Assembly (NCBI GenBank): GCA_005880945.1 | Contig: VBIU01000070.1 | Coordinates: forward strand, 1 to 36,558 | Reading direction: 5' to 3' | Length of the DNA stretch: 36,558 nucleotides | Source: Chloroflexota bacterium | GTDB taxonomy: Bacteria; Chloroflexota; Dormibacteria; Dormibacterales; Dormibacteraceae | Shown here: positions 22,355-28,995 of the stretch, piece after piece | How the letters are laid out: each line of letters opens with the position of its first letter | Position numbering within the stretch: position 1 is the first letter of the stretch | Program-made: the position numbers and the translations under genes | The notes under the pieces: generated by a model | Seen by the model: only the letters and a program-made list of their open reading frames with translations | Told to the model about the DNA's origin: nothing | The model's database searches: none

Positions 22355-23781
22355 TTCTTGACCGCCGCCTCGGCGATCGCCTGGACGAGTCCGTGCGTCG
22401 TGTACTCGCGCGCGACGATGCTGACCTGCAGGCCGAGCTTCCGTGCGGTGTCCGCGGTGACCGGGCCCATGCACGCAACCTCGGCGTCCCCGAGAATCGC
22501 CGGCAGCCGATCGTCGGGGAAGGCGCGCACGAAGTTCACCACAGTGGAGGAGCTGGTGAAGGTGATCACGTCCACGCCCTCGGCATTGAACAGGCGCAGC
22601 AGCGAATCGCCGGCTGCTGCCGGGCACATCGCGCGATAGACGGGAAGGATCTCGACCTCGGCACCTCGGTTGGCAAGAAGCGATGGTAGGGCGTCGCGCG
22701 CGACCTCTGCCCGCGGCACAAGGACGCGCATGCCCGCCATCTCCCACCCTTCGAGCGCCTTGGCGAGCCCTTCGGCGGTGTACTCGGACGTGACGAGCTC
22801 GGGGCGCAGGCCGCGGGCTTCCAGCGACTGCGCCGTCTCCTGGCCGATCGCGCACAGCTTTGACGGATGCAGCGCCCTGGCGTCGCGGCCGGTCTCGAGC
22901 AGCATGCGAAAGAAGATGTCGACTGCGTTGGCCGAAGCGAAGATCACCAGGGCCGTTCGGTTGAGGTTGGCGAAGGCGCCGCGCACGCGTTCGTCGGTCG
23001 GCATCGGGCGGATCTCGATCGTCGGGATCTCGATGACGGCGGCGCCCAGATCAACGAGCTCTCGACGGAAAGGATCGACCTGGTGGCGGGCGCGAGTGAT
23101 CAACACACGCCGTCCGTGCAGCGGCCGCTTGGCCAGCGTGTCAAGCCGGTCTGACATCTCGACGCCGGGGCCCAGCACGAGCAGCGCATCGCCACGCAGC
23201 CCATATGTCGCGGCTTTGCGCGCGAGCTCACCCAGGGGAGCGCTCACACGGTGCTGGCCCGGCTGGCCAGGGTTCAGGATCAGAGCCGCCGGCGTTTCGG
23301 GCGTGCGTCCATCCGCCATCAGCGTGCTGATGCCCGATTCCCACCACCCCGACGCAAGCCGGAGCACTATGGTCTCAGCGCCTTTCACGAGCCCGAAGCC
23401 GATCGAGGCAGCGCGGCCTTCGATGGTGAGGGGGATTCCGCTCATCACCGGCGCCGCCAGCTCCACGATGAGGCCGGGAACCGAATCGAAGTCAACGTCC
23501 GCGCGCTCGAGCTTCTCGGCAATCTGGCTTCCGGTCGAGAACGCATAGGGGTTGCCGGGAAACAGAACCGTCACATTCCGGCCCGCACGGGCGAAGCGCA
23601 CTATCTCGTCCGCGGATTCAAAAGGTGCGATGTCCGCGAGTGCCGGCGCCATGTGAAGCAACGCCGCCCCGCAGCCATCGCAGCAGCGGATGATGTCGGC
23701 TTCCTTGATCGCCTCGACGGCCTGCACCGTCGCCAGTCCAGGGTGTCCAGGACCAACACCGACGAGCCTGACTCTGCTCAT
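22351..23781 (-). CDS. hemD: CobA-like methylase / uroporphyrinogen-III synthase fusion
   Basis: A 476-residue two-domain protein. The C-terminal half (about 225-470) is uroporphyrinogen-III synthase: RRVLITRARHQVDPFRREL, VIFASANAVDIFF, CAIGQETAQSLEARGL and VDVITFTSSSTVVNFV. The N-terminal half (1-215) has the tetrapyrrole methylase fold: VRLVGVGPGHPGLATV, then GNPYAFSTG, VPGLIVELAAPVMSGIPLT and ILNPGQPGQ. Typical CobA/SUMT residues are altered: the usual GDPFVFGRG reads GNPYAFSTG, and the YDxLV region reads CCDGCG. CobA-HemD fusions are known; here methylation of uroporphyrinogen III is uncertain. It acts in cytoplasmic tetrapyrrole synthesis. No other hem gene is in the window. Confidence 0.85.
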   Translation of the reverse strand: MSRVRLVGVGPGHPGLATVQAVEAIKEADIIRCCDGCGAALLHMAPALADIAPFESADEIVRFARAGRNVTVLFPGNPYAFSTGSQIAEKLERADVDFDSVPGLIVELAAPVMSGIPLTIEGRAASIGFGLVKGAETIVLRLASGWWESGISTLMADGRTPETPAALILNPGQPGQHRVSAPLGELARKAATYGLRGDALLVLGPGVEMSDRLDTLAKRPLHGRRVLITRARHQVDPFRRELVDLGAAVIEIPTIEIRPMPTDERVRGAFANLNRTALVIFASANAVDIFFRMLLETGRDARALHPSKLCAIGQETAQSLEARGLRPELVTSEYTAEGLAKALEGWEMAGMRVLVPRAEVARDALPSLLANRGAEVEILPVYRAMCPAAAGDSLLRLFNAEGVDVITFTSSSTVVNFVRAFPDDRLPAILGDAEVACMGPVTADTARKLGLQVSIVAREYTTHGLVQAIAEAAVKK

Positions 23782-23813
23782 GCCACCACCATTGCTCGGA
23801 GCATCAAGAAAGG

Positions 23814-24809
23814 TTAGAGCTTTCGAGATACCACATAGGTGGTCAACGCCGCAAGCGCGCCGGCTGCCTCGCCGTCGCCAATCGATTCAAGCTGACGCCG
23901 GGCCTCGGACGAGAGTTCGCGAGCGCGCTCGAGCGCTTGCTGCGGTCCGCGACTGGACCGCACCAGGTCGACCACGCGCTTGGCCTCTGCCGGGCTCAAC
24001 GCGCCTCTCGACTCCAGGAGCCGCCGAAGTTTTTCCGCGACCGTAGGATCTTCCATCGCCAACATCAATGGAAGAGTGGCGAATCCCTCGGCGACGTCGT
24101 GACCGATCGGCTTACCGATCTCGTCTTCGCTGCCCGTGTAATCCAGGACGTCGTCAGCGATCTGGAAGGCGAGACCTAGTAGCCGGCCGTACGCTCGAAG
24201 ACTCGACCGCCTTGCGCCGTCGATGCCGCCGAGCAGGGCGCCGATGTCGCAGCAGGCCGCGAGCAATGTCGCGGTCTTCGCCTCGATCCGCCGCATGTAC
24301 TCCTGGACATCGGTGTCATAGCGGTGCCTGATGGCCTGCTGGCGCACCTCGCCGGCGCAAATGTCCATGACCGCCCGCGCGAGGATGGCGACCACCTCCG
24401 GCGAATCGGTGAAGGCCGCCTGCTCATATGCCTTCGCGAAATAGAAGTCGCCGACGACGATCGCCGGTTCGTCGCCGAGCTGGGCGGCGACCGTTGGGCG
24501 GCCGCGCCTCACCTGCGCCCTGTCGATCACGTCGTCGTGGACGAGAGTGGCGGCGTGCGTCAGCTCGACCGCGATCGCGGCAGGGGTCAGCTTCGCCAGG
24601 TCGTAGCGCCCGCAACTGGCGATAAGAAGGACGAGCGCAGGCCGGATTCGCTTGCCGCCGGCGGCAAACAGGTCTGCCATCGGCGCCGCGACTACGTCCG
24701 GATCGCTTTCGATGAGGCGGCGGAGGCCGGCCTCGATGGTTTCGAGGTCATCCGCGACCGGACCGAAGATGCCCTGAGGCCGCGCCTCTAAGTCTTCGAC
24801 GCCTCCCAG
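23814..24809 (-). CDS. Trans-polyprenyl diphosphate synthase, probable CTG start
   Basis: A 331-residue isoprenyl chain-elongation enzyme making menaquinone side-chain or carrier precursors. Both aspartate-rich motifs are present: DDVID (92-96) and DDVLD (219-223). GGKRIRP (51-57), VVGDFYFAKAYE and GEVRQQ are also visible. The first ATG (24680) would remove a coding segment that reads like the family N-terminus (IFGPVADDLETIEAGLRRL). No ATG, GTG or TTG lies upstream in frame. CTG 24809 has AGGAGGT six bases before it and gives the usual family length. This start overlaps the murI end by 22 bases. Which chain length is made cannot be told. Confidence 0.88.
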   Translation of the reverse strand: MGGVEDLEARPQGIFGPVADDLETIEAGLRRLIESDPDVVAAPMADLFAAGGKRIRPALVLLIASCGRYDLAKLTPAAIAVELTHAATLVHDDVIDRAQVRRGRPTVAAQLGDEPAIVVGDFYFAKAYEQAAFTDSPEVVAILARAVMDICAGEVRQQAIRHRYDTDVQEYMRRIEAKTATLLAACCDIGALLGGIDGARRSSLRAYGRLLGLAFQIADDVLDYTGSEDEIGKPIGHDVAEGFATLPLMLAMEDPTVAEKLRRLLESRGALSPAEAKRVVDLVRSSRGPQQALERARELSSEARRQLESIGDGEAAGALAALTTYVVSRKL

Positions 24810-25600
24810 ATCCGCACCTCCTGCGCCTCGATCGCCTCTCCGAAGAGATTGGCGGCCACCTGGTCGAATTGCTCGGGCACGGAGGTGGCGAGCACCTCGT
24901 GACGCGGCTGACCGCCGCCGCCCCGCAACCGCGAGTGGTCCAGGTGCCTTTCGACCTTGTCCGCCGTGGTCGTCGCGGAGTCGATGAGCTGGAAGGCGCC
25001 GGGATGGACGCGATCGATGGCAGGCTTGAGGAGGGGATAGTGCGTGCAGCCGAGCACGAGCGTGTCGGCGCCCAGCTGGACGATGTCAGCGAGGTCTCGG
25101 CGCAGAACCTGCTCAGCGTGCCTCGAGTCAGCCTGGCCCGACTCGACGATGTCGACCAGCTCGGGACACGCCTTCTGGTACACGCCCACCATCGGATCGA
25201 GCTCCTTGATCGCATGGAGGTACTCCTGGCTGCGCATCGTTCCCTCGGTCGAGATCACTCCGATACGGTTGTTCTTCGTCGCCTCCACGGCAGCCTGGGC
25301 GCCTGGACTGATGACGCCAACGATGGGCACCTCGAACAGCTCCCGCGCGTGGTTGAGCGCCGCGGCGGTCGCCGTGTTGCAGGCGATGACAACCAGCTTG
25401 ACGTCACGCGTTTCGAGGTAGCGGATGATGTCGATCGCGAAGCCGCGCACCTCATCCTGGTAGCGAGGGCCGTACGGAAAGTGGAGAAGGTCCGCGACGT
25501 AGATCGTGGACTCCGTCGGCAGCCGCTCGCGGATGGCCTTGAGCACCGTGAGGCCGCCGACGCCCGAATCGAAGATCCCGATGGGACGCTGGTCGCTCAT
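24788..25600 (-). CDS. murI: Glutamate racemase
   Basis: A 270-residue racemase that makes D-glutamate for peptidoglycan. It has the N-terminal IGIFDSGVGGLTVL (7-20) with Asp11 and Ser12, PYG (42-44), the first catalytic cysteine Cys74 in ACNTATA, and the second, Cys185, in LGCTHYPLL. Length and order are normal. ATG 25600 lies 11 bases after the response-regulator stop, so the genes are probably co-transcribed. The 3' end contains the strong ribosome site used by the following polyprenyl synthase. Confidence 0.95.
   Translation of the reverse strand: MSDQRPIGIFDSGVGGLTVLKAIRERLPTESTIYVADLLHFPYGPRYQDEVRGFAIDIIRYLETRDVKLVVIACNTATAAALNHARELFEVPIVGVISPGAQAAVEATKNNRIGVISTEGTMRSQEYLHAIKELDPMVGVYQKACPELVDIVESGQADSRHAEQVLRRDLADIVQLGADTLVLGCTHYPLLKPAIDRVHPGAFQLIDSATTTADKVERHLDHSRLRGGGGQPRHEVLATSVPEQFDQVAANLFGEAIEAQEVRIWEASKT
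24816..24822 (-). promoter_or_regulatory. Shine-Dalgarno site that supports the CTG start at 24809
   Basis: On the minus strand AGGAGGT is followed by GCGGAT and then CTG. The match to the 16S anti-Shine-Dalgarno sequence and the six-base spacing are near ideal. No ATG, GTG or TTG at suitable spacing follows in the frame of the polyprenyl synthase. The site lies inside the murI coding region. Confidence 0.65.
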
Positions 25601-25611
25601 CTGTCCACCCG

Positions 25612-26334
25612 CTAAACGGACTTGATCGACAGACGGTAACCAAGGCCCGGCACGGCCTCCAGGGTCACGCCGGGGTGGGCGAGGTCAGACAGCTTGCGTC
25701 GCAGGCGCTGAACGTGGGGGTCCACCGAGTGATCGTCAAGGTCATGGGGATAGCCCCATACCTTGTCGCGAAGCTGGGCCCGCGTGAGCACGCGCTCTGG
25801 GTTCGCGGCGAGCACGGCGAGGAGGTTGAACTCGGTCATGGTCAGCGGGATCTCCTCGTTCCCGACTTTGACCCGCCTTGCGGCGTTGTCGATCTGCAGC
25901 GCGCCGACGGTGAGGATCCCCTCGCGTCCGGGGCCAGCCTCGGTGATGGTGGCACGCCTCAGGTGCGCGTTGATGCGCGCGGCCAGGATTCGTGAGTCGA
26001 ACGGCTTGGTGATGTAATCGTCGGCGCCAACCTCGAGACCGACCACTTCGTCAGTCTTGGTGGAGCGGCCGGTAAGCATCACCATCGGGCTCATCACCCC
26101 CTGCCGTCTCAGCTCGAGGATGACCTCGGTTCCGCTGATGTCGGGCAGCACCCAGTCCACCAGGACCAGGTCCGGCTGGCCGCTTGTGCCCAGCTCGATG
26201 GCCTCGGCGCCGTTGGCGGCTTCTAGGACCTCATGGCCCTGGAGGCGGCAGACCTCGGCGATGAGGGTCCTGACATCGGAATCGTCCTCGATCACCAGGA
26301 TTCGGCGCTTGCGGCGCGCCGCGGTTGCCGTCAG
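25612..26334 (-). CDS. OmpR/PhoB-type response regulator (RegX3-like), probable CTG start
   Basis: A 240-residue two-domain regulator. The receiver (about 10-125) has the acidic pair in VIEDDSD, phosphoacceptor Asp60 (VLVDWVLPD), Thr88 (LTGRS) and Lys110 (ITKPF). The winged-helix DNA-binding domain (about 140-238) has LTMTEFNLLAVLAANP, LTRAQLRDKVWG and SVDPHVQRLRRKL. The frame stays open up to GTG 26538, but that extension is Arg/Gly-rich and lies across the DUF4177-like gene in another frame. CTG 26334 overlaps the DUF4177 stop as CTGA, the same geometry as an ATGA overlap, and gives the right receiver N-terminus. No histidine kinase is adjacent. Confidence 0.88.
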   Translation of the reverse strand: MTATAARRKRRILVIEDDSDVRTLIAEVCRLQGHEVLEAANGAEAIELGTSGQPDLVLVDWVLPDISGTEVILELRRQGVMSPMVMLTGRSTKTDEVVGLEVGADDYITKPFDSRILAARINAHLRRATITEAGPGREGILTVGALQIDNAARRVKVGNEEIPLTMTEFNLLAVLAANPERVLTRAQLRDKVWGYPHDLDDHSVDPHVQRLRRKLSDLAHPGVTLEAVPGLGYRLSIKSV

Positions 26335-26651
26335 TTGTGGGCCGGAGGAGCGAATCCAACCCTTCGCGACTCGCGCGACGAGCGCTTCGAGCGCCGCATC
26401 AGGAGGACGCGCTTCTCCCCACCGTCGACGACCTCGGCCAGCTCCCAGCCGTCGGCGCCGGCTGCCTGGAGAATCTTCACCAGAGTGGTTCCATCCGTGA
26501 CCTGGGCCACTGTGAGAACCTCGGTCGAGTATTCCCACTCTCGTGAGGGCATGCCGACCGAAGGCACGTGAGTGGCTGGGGCGGCGCCGTCGGCCGGCTG
26601 CTCTGGCTCATCGGGTTCGTCATCGGGATCTTCTTCAGCGTGGATGGGCAC
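26331..26651 (-). CDS. DUF4177-like small protein
   Basis: A 106-residue protein. The C-terminal part (about 35-90) reads like the DUF4177 family: REWEYSTEVLT, VKILQAAGADGWELAEVV and a final basic strand LLMRRSKR. The function of that family is unknown. The first 33 residues are acidic and proline-rich (EEDPDDEPDEPEQP) and look disordered. The start is GTG 26651; ATG 26552 would keep just the folded part. The stop overlaps the proposed CTG start of the response regulator, so the two may be coupled. Confidence 0.65.
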   Translation of the reverse strand: MPIHAEEDPDDEPDEPEQPADGAAPATHVPSVGMPSREWEYSTEVLTVAQVTDGTTLVKILQAAGADGWELAEVVDGGEKRVLLMRRSKRSSRESRRVGFAPPAHN

Positions 26652-26678
26652 TGTCCAACGATTGTAGGTGCCTCGAAG

Positions 26679-26751
26679 TACCCCCGGCGGGGGTCGAACC
26701 CGCGCTGTACCGGGTTTAAGCCGGCTGCCTCTGCCATTGGGCTACGGGGGC
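26679..26751 (-). tRNA. tRNA with anticodon UAA and short variable loop (Leu by codon)
   Basis: A 73-base minus-strand cloverleaf: acceptor GCCCCCG/CGGGGGT (G1-U72 wobble), D stem GCC/GGC, anticodon stem GCCGG/CCGGT with loop CTTAAAC, variable loop ACAGC, T arm GCGGG-TTCGACC-CCCGC and discriminator A. The anticodon reads TAA, so by the code it would decode UUA leucine. However, bacterial tRNA-Leu normally carries a long variable arm, and this one has five bases. CCA is not encoded, unlike the other three tRNAs here. The structure call is firm; the amino acid is not. Confidence 0.8.
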
Positions 26752-26789
26752 AAGATCAATTCTGCCCCAGTAACCGGCCCCGCACCCCG

Positions 26790-27647
26790 TCAGGGGTAGT
26801 CGAAGAAGCCTTTGCCCGACTTGCGGCCGAGGTGGCCTGATTCAACCAGCGTCTTGAGCAGCTCTGGCGCGTCCGCGCCTTCGCCCTGGCGGTGCCGATC
26901 CTTCATCGCTCCGTAGAAGATGTCGAGGCCGCTGAAGTCGAGCAGATGGAAGGGGCCCATGGGCCAGTTCAATCCCTTCTGCACTGCGATGTCGATGTCC
27001 TCGGCGCTCGCGTACCCACCCTCGAGGATGCGCAGCGCTTCCTCGGAGGCGGCGAAGAGGATGCGGTTGACAATGAAACCCCAGATCTCCTTCTTGAGCA
27101 GCACCGGGGTCCGATCGATGCTGCGGACAAACTGCATCGCGGTCTCAGCGGTGGCGTCGGAGGTCCTCGGACCCCGCACAACCTCGCACAGCTGCATGAC
27201 GGTGACCGGGTGGAAGAAATGCATGTTGCAGCACTGCTCCGGACGCCCTGCGAACTCCGCGAGGCGGCTGATCGCGATGGTGCTGGAGTTGCTGGCGAGG
27301 ATCGCGTCCTTCTTTGCGTGCTCGCCGAGAGCTGTGAACACGCTCTTCTTGGCATCGAAATCTTCGACCACGGCTTCGATGACCAGGTCAGCCACACCCG
27401 CGGCGGCGGCCAGGTTGTCGTCGTCGGTGATGCGGGCGAGGGCTTCGTCGGCCACCTGCCGCGTCACGCGTCCTTTCTCTACGGAGCGAGCCAGCAGCTT
27501 GCCGTTCTGGGCTCGTGCACGCTCGAGCTGGCCCGCGGCAGAATCCACGAGGGTCACCGCGTAGCGTCCGCTCAGGGCTGTCTGCAGCGCGATCTGGGAA
27601 CCCATGGTCCCGGCTCCGACCACCAACACGTTCTTGATCTCAGTCAT
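26790..27647 (-). CDS. 3-hydroxyacyl-CoA (3-hydroxybutyryl-CoA) dehydrogenase
   Basis: A 285-residue NAD-dependent dehydrogenase that oxidises or reduces (S)-3-hydroxyacyl-CoA. It has the Rossmann motif VVGAGTMGSQIA (9-20), VIEAVVEDFDAKK, SNSSTIAIS, the catalytic histidine in MHFFHPVTVM, and GFIVNRI with the conserved asparagine. The C-terminal domain includes GLNWPMGPFHLLDFSGLD and ends GRKSGKGFFDYP, as in PaaH/Hbd proteins. It is a stand-alone enzyme rather than part of a FadB fusion. It acts in fatty-acid or polyhydroxybutyrate metabolism. The gene diverges from the zincin-like gene, with a short 26-bp gap. Confidence 0.92.
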   Translation of the reverse strand: MTEIKNVLVVGAGTMGSQIALQTALSGRYAVTLVDSAAGQLERARAQNGKLLARSVEKGRVTRQVADEALARITDDDNLAAAAGVADLVIEAVVEDFDAKKSVFTALGEHAKKDAILASNSSTIAISRLAEFAGRPEQCCNMHFFHPVTVMQLCEVVRGPRTSDATAETAMQFVRSIDRTPVLLKKEIWGFIVNRILFAASEEALRILEGGYASAEDIDIAVQKGLNWPMGPFHLLDFSGLDIFYGAMKDRHRQGEGADAPELLKTLVESGHLGRKSGKGFFDYP

Positions 27648-27673
27648 CTTTCACATCCTTGATCATTGATTTG

Positions 27674-27988
27674 ATGCGGGTGAGCATGCAGCAATTCGAA
27701 GCCGCGGCGCAGGCCGCCGTCGATTCGATCCCCGAAGAGTTCAAGACCTACCTGGAGAACACCGTTTTCATAATCGAAGAGAGCTCGTCCGAGGATCTCA
27801 TGGGGCTGTATGAGGGCGCCACCGCCCTGGGCGCCGGAGACGGGATGCCAGAGCGGATCACCCTTTACAAGCGCGCGCACGAGCGTTCCGTAGGATCGAT
27901 GGACGAGCTGATCGACGAGGTCCGCAAGACGATCCTCCACGAGGTCGGCCACCACTTCGGGATGGAGGAGGACGACCTGCCGTACTGA
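27674..27988 (+). CDS. Zincin-like metallopeptidase-fold protein (PF06262 type)
   Basis: A 104-residue protein with the zinc-binding motif HEVGHHFGM near residue 91, preceded by ITLYKRAHE and DELIDEVRKTILHE. This is the compact zincin-like family found in actinobacteria and proteobacteria, whose activity is not established. ATG 27674 gives MRVSMQQFEAAA, matching the short lead usually seen; ATG 27686 follows GGGTGAG and is an equal alternative, and TTG 27659 is less likely. It converges on the flavin reductase gene with three bases between stops. Confidence 0.85.
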   Translation: MRVSMQQFEAAAQAAVDSIPEEFKTYLENTVFIIEESSSEDLMGLYEGATALGAGDGMPERITLYKRAHERSVGSMDELIDEVRKTILHEVGHHFGMEEDDLPY

Positions 27989-27991
27989 AGG

Positions 27992-28465
27992 TCAGCGGAG
28001 CGTCCAGAACGAGCGATCCCACAGGATGAGGGGGTCGCCTTCGCCCTGAATCACCGCCTCGACGGCGCCGACGCAGATGTCGTGGTCGCCCGCGGCGTGA
28101 ACCTCCAGCAGACGGCATTCGAGCCACGCCGTGCAGCCATCGACCAGCGGGATGCCGTTTGTCCCCAGCCGGTGGGGGATCTCGCGCCACATCTCGTCCA
28201 CGGCCGGTGCGCGGCCGGCGAACCTCTCGGCGATGAACTCTTGGGCGCGGGTCAGAACGCTCACGTTGAACGCCCTACCCTCGAGCACGGCGGCCCTCGT
28301 GGTGGCTTCGCGCTCGAGTCCGACGAGCACCATGGGCGGCTCAGCGGAGATGGAGACCAGGCTGCTCGCCGTGAGCCCGCGGTAACCGGTCCCCAGGCGA
28401 GCGCTCACCACGACCACGCCGGCCGGCAGCCGCGCCATGACGTCCCGGAACTCCTGCTGAGGCAA
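27992..28465 (-). CDS. Flavin reductase-domain protein (RutF/HpaC-like)
   Basis: A 157-residue FMN-binding split-barrel protein. It begins FRDVMARLPAGVVVVSA, followed by RGLTASSLVSISAEPPMVLVG, then FNVSVL and the later GCTAWLECRLLEVHAAGDHDI region; these are the family features for FMN and NAD(P)H binding. Such proteins supply reduced flavin to a partner monooxygenase. The partner is not in the window, although a deleted luciferase-like monooxygenase remnant lies at 34527-34701. ATG 28465 is the natural start. Confidence 0.88.
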   Translation of the reverse strand: MPQQEFRDVMARLPAGVVVVSARLGTGYRGLTASSLVSISAEPPMVLVGLEREATTRAAVLEGRAFNVSVLTRAQEFIAERFAGRAPAVDEMWREIPHRLGTNGIPLVDGCTAWLECRLLEVHAAGDHDICVGAVEAVIQGEGDPLILWDRSFWTLR

Positions 28466-28547
28466 GTGGCCCTAGCCTAATGGGCAAGCTAGCCCAGAGG
28501 CCTCGGTCCAGCCATAAGCCGGACCTCTAGAATCGACTCGGACCCGG

Positions 28548-28618
28548 GGCGACGTAGCCAAGTGGCAAGGCAGAGGTCTGCAAAACCTCCATCCCCAGTT
28601 CGATTCTGGGCGTCGCCT
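28548..28618 (+). tRNA. tRNA-Cys (GCA)
   Basis: A 71-base plus-strand cloverleaf: acceptor GGCGACG/CGTCGCC, anticodon stem GAGGT/ACCTC with loop CTGCAAA (anticodon GCA), T arm CCCAG-TTCGATT-CTGGG and discriminator T, as expected for tRNA-Cys. The next three bases read CCA (28619-28621). Confidence 0.95.
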
Positions 28619-28660
28619 CCAATTTTTGACCAACAGCGTCAAACGTTCCACGAAAACGAA

Positions 28661-28689
28661 AGACGGCCCGGGCTCTCGCCAGGCCGTCT
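28661..28689. terminator. Bidirectional terminator-like hairpin after tRNA-Cys
   Basis: AGACGGCC (28661-28668) and GGCCGTCT (28682-28689) form a perfect 8-bp stem. On the plus strand it is followed by CTTAT; on the minus strand by TTCGTTTTC, a better U-rich tail. It can end the tRNA-Cys transcript and also a minus-strand transcript of the short reading frame at 28738-28842. A second stem lies directly beside it. Confidence 0.55.
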
Positions 28690-28692
28690 CTT

Positions 28693-28715
28693 ATCGAGCG
28701 GGGTAGTCGCTCGAT
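28693..28715. repeat. Second inverted repeat beside the terminator
   Basis: ATCGAGC (28693-28699) and GCTCGAT (28709-28715) are perfect reverse complements with a 9-base loop. It lies four bases from the preceding hairpin. Both stems separate tRNA-Cys from the minus-strand short reading frame. Confidence 0.4.
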
Positions 28716-28737
28716 CAAAGAAATGGATTATCGATGC

Positions 28738-28842
28738 CTATCTCGGGTTTGTTAGGACGGACGGCTTCGGCCCCGTGCCCTGCACGACAAGAAGGCCGGC
28801 GATCGCCGATAGGACGATCACGACTCGAATGACGTTGCGCAC
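28738..28842 (-). CDS. Possible 34-residue membrane peptide
   Basis: This short frame starts at GTG 28842 with GGGAGGTGAACCAGC directly before it, a strong ribosome site with nine bases after GGAGG. It encodes a basic start (MRNVIR), one hydrophobic helix (VVIVLSAIAGLLVV) and a short polar tail (QGTGPKPSVLTNPR). It is followed by two hairpins, one with a U-rich tail in this direction. It sits alone between tRNA-Cys and the E2 gene in the only gene-free stretch longer than 300 bases. The function is unknown; it may be a small membrane protein or chance. Confidence 0.45.
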   Translation of the reverse strand: MRNVIRVVIVLSAIAGLLVVQGTGPKPSVLTNPR

Positions 28843-28950
28843 GCTGGTTCACCTCCCTGGATGTGCTCGCAGCCCCCGATTCGCTGCACCCGCAAGTAGA
28901 ACGAAGGGGCGGAGGGGCGAGTTACGGACCGGACGTGACTCGCGGTGCCA

Positions 28951-28970
28951 GTTGATAGACTCGAATCAAC
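28951..28970. repeat. Inverted repeat upstream of the E2 gene
   Basis: GTTGAT (28951-28956) and ATCAAC (28965-28970) flank AGACTCGA, whose centre is itself partly palindromic. It ends 12 bases before the AGGAGG ribosome site of the E2 gene, so it could be an operator for the lipoate module. No matching regulator is encoded nearby. Confidence 0.3.
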
Positions 28971-28995
28971 CAACATTCATATAGGAGGAGCCGGC

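Noticed and set aside
26335-26538. 68-residue N-terminal extension of the response regulator from GTG 26538
   Set aside because: Arg/Gly/Ser-rich and lies across the DUF4177-like gene, which reads sensibly in another frame; receiver domains do not carry such a lead.
26568-26660. Plus-strand frame with an apparent membrane helix (GRLLWLIGFVIGIFFSV)
   Set aside because: It is the mirror of the acidic Asp/Glu/Pro stretch of the DUF4177-like protein; hydrophobic antisense of acidic codons is expected.
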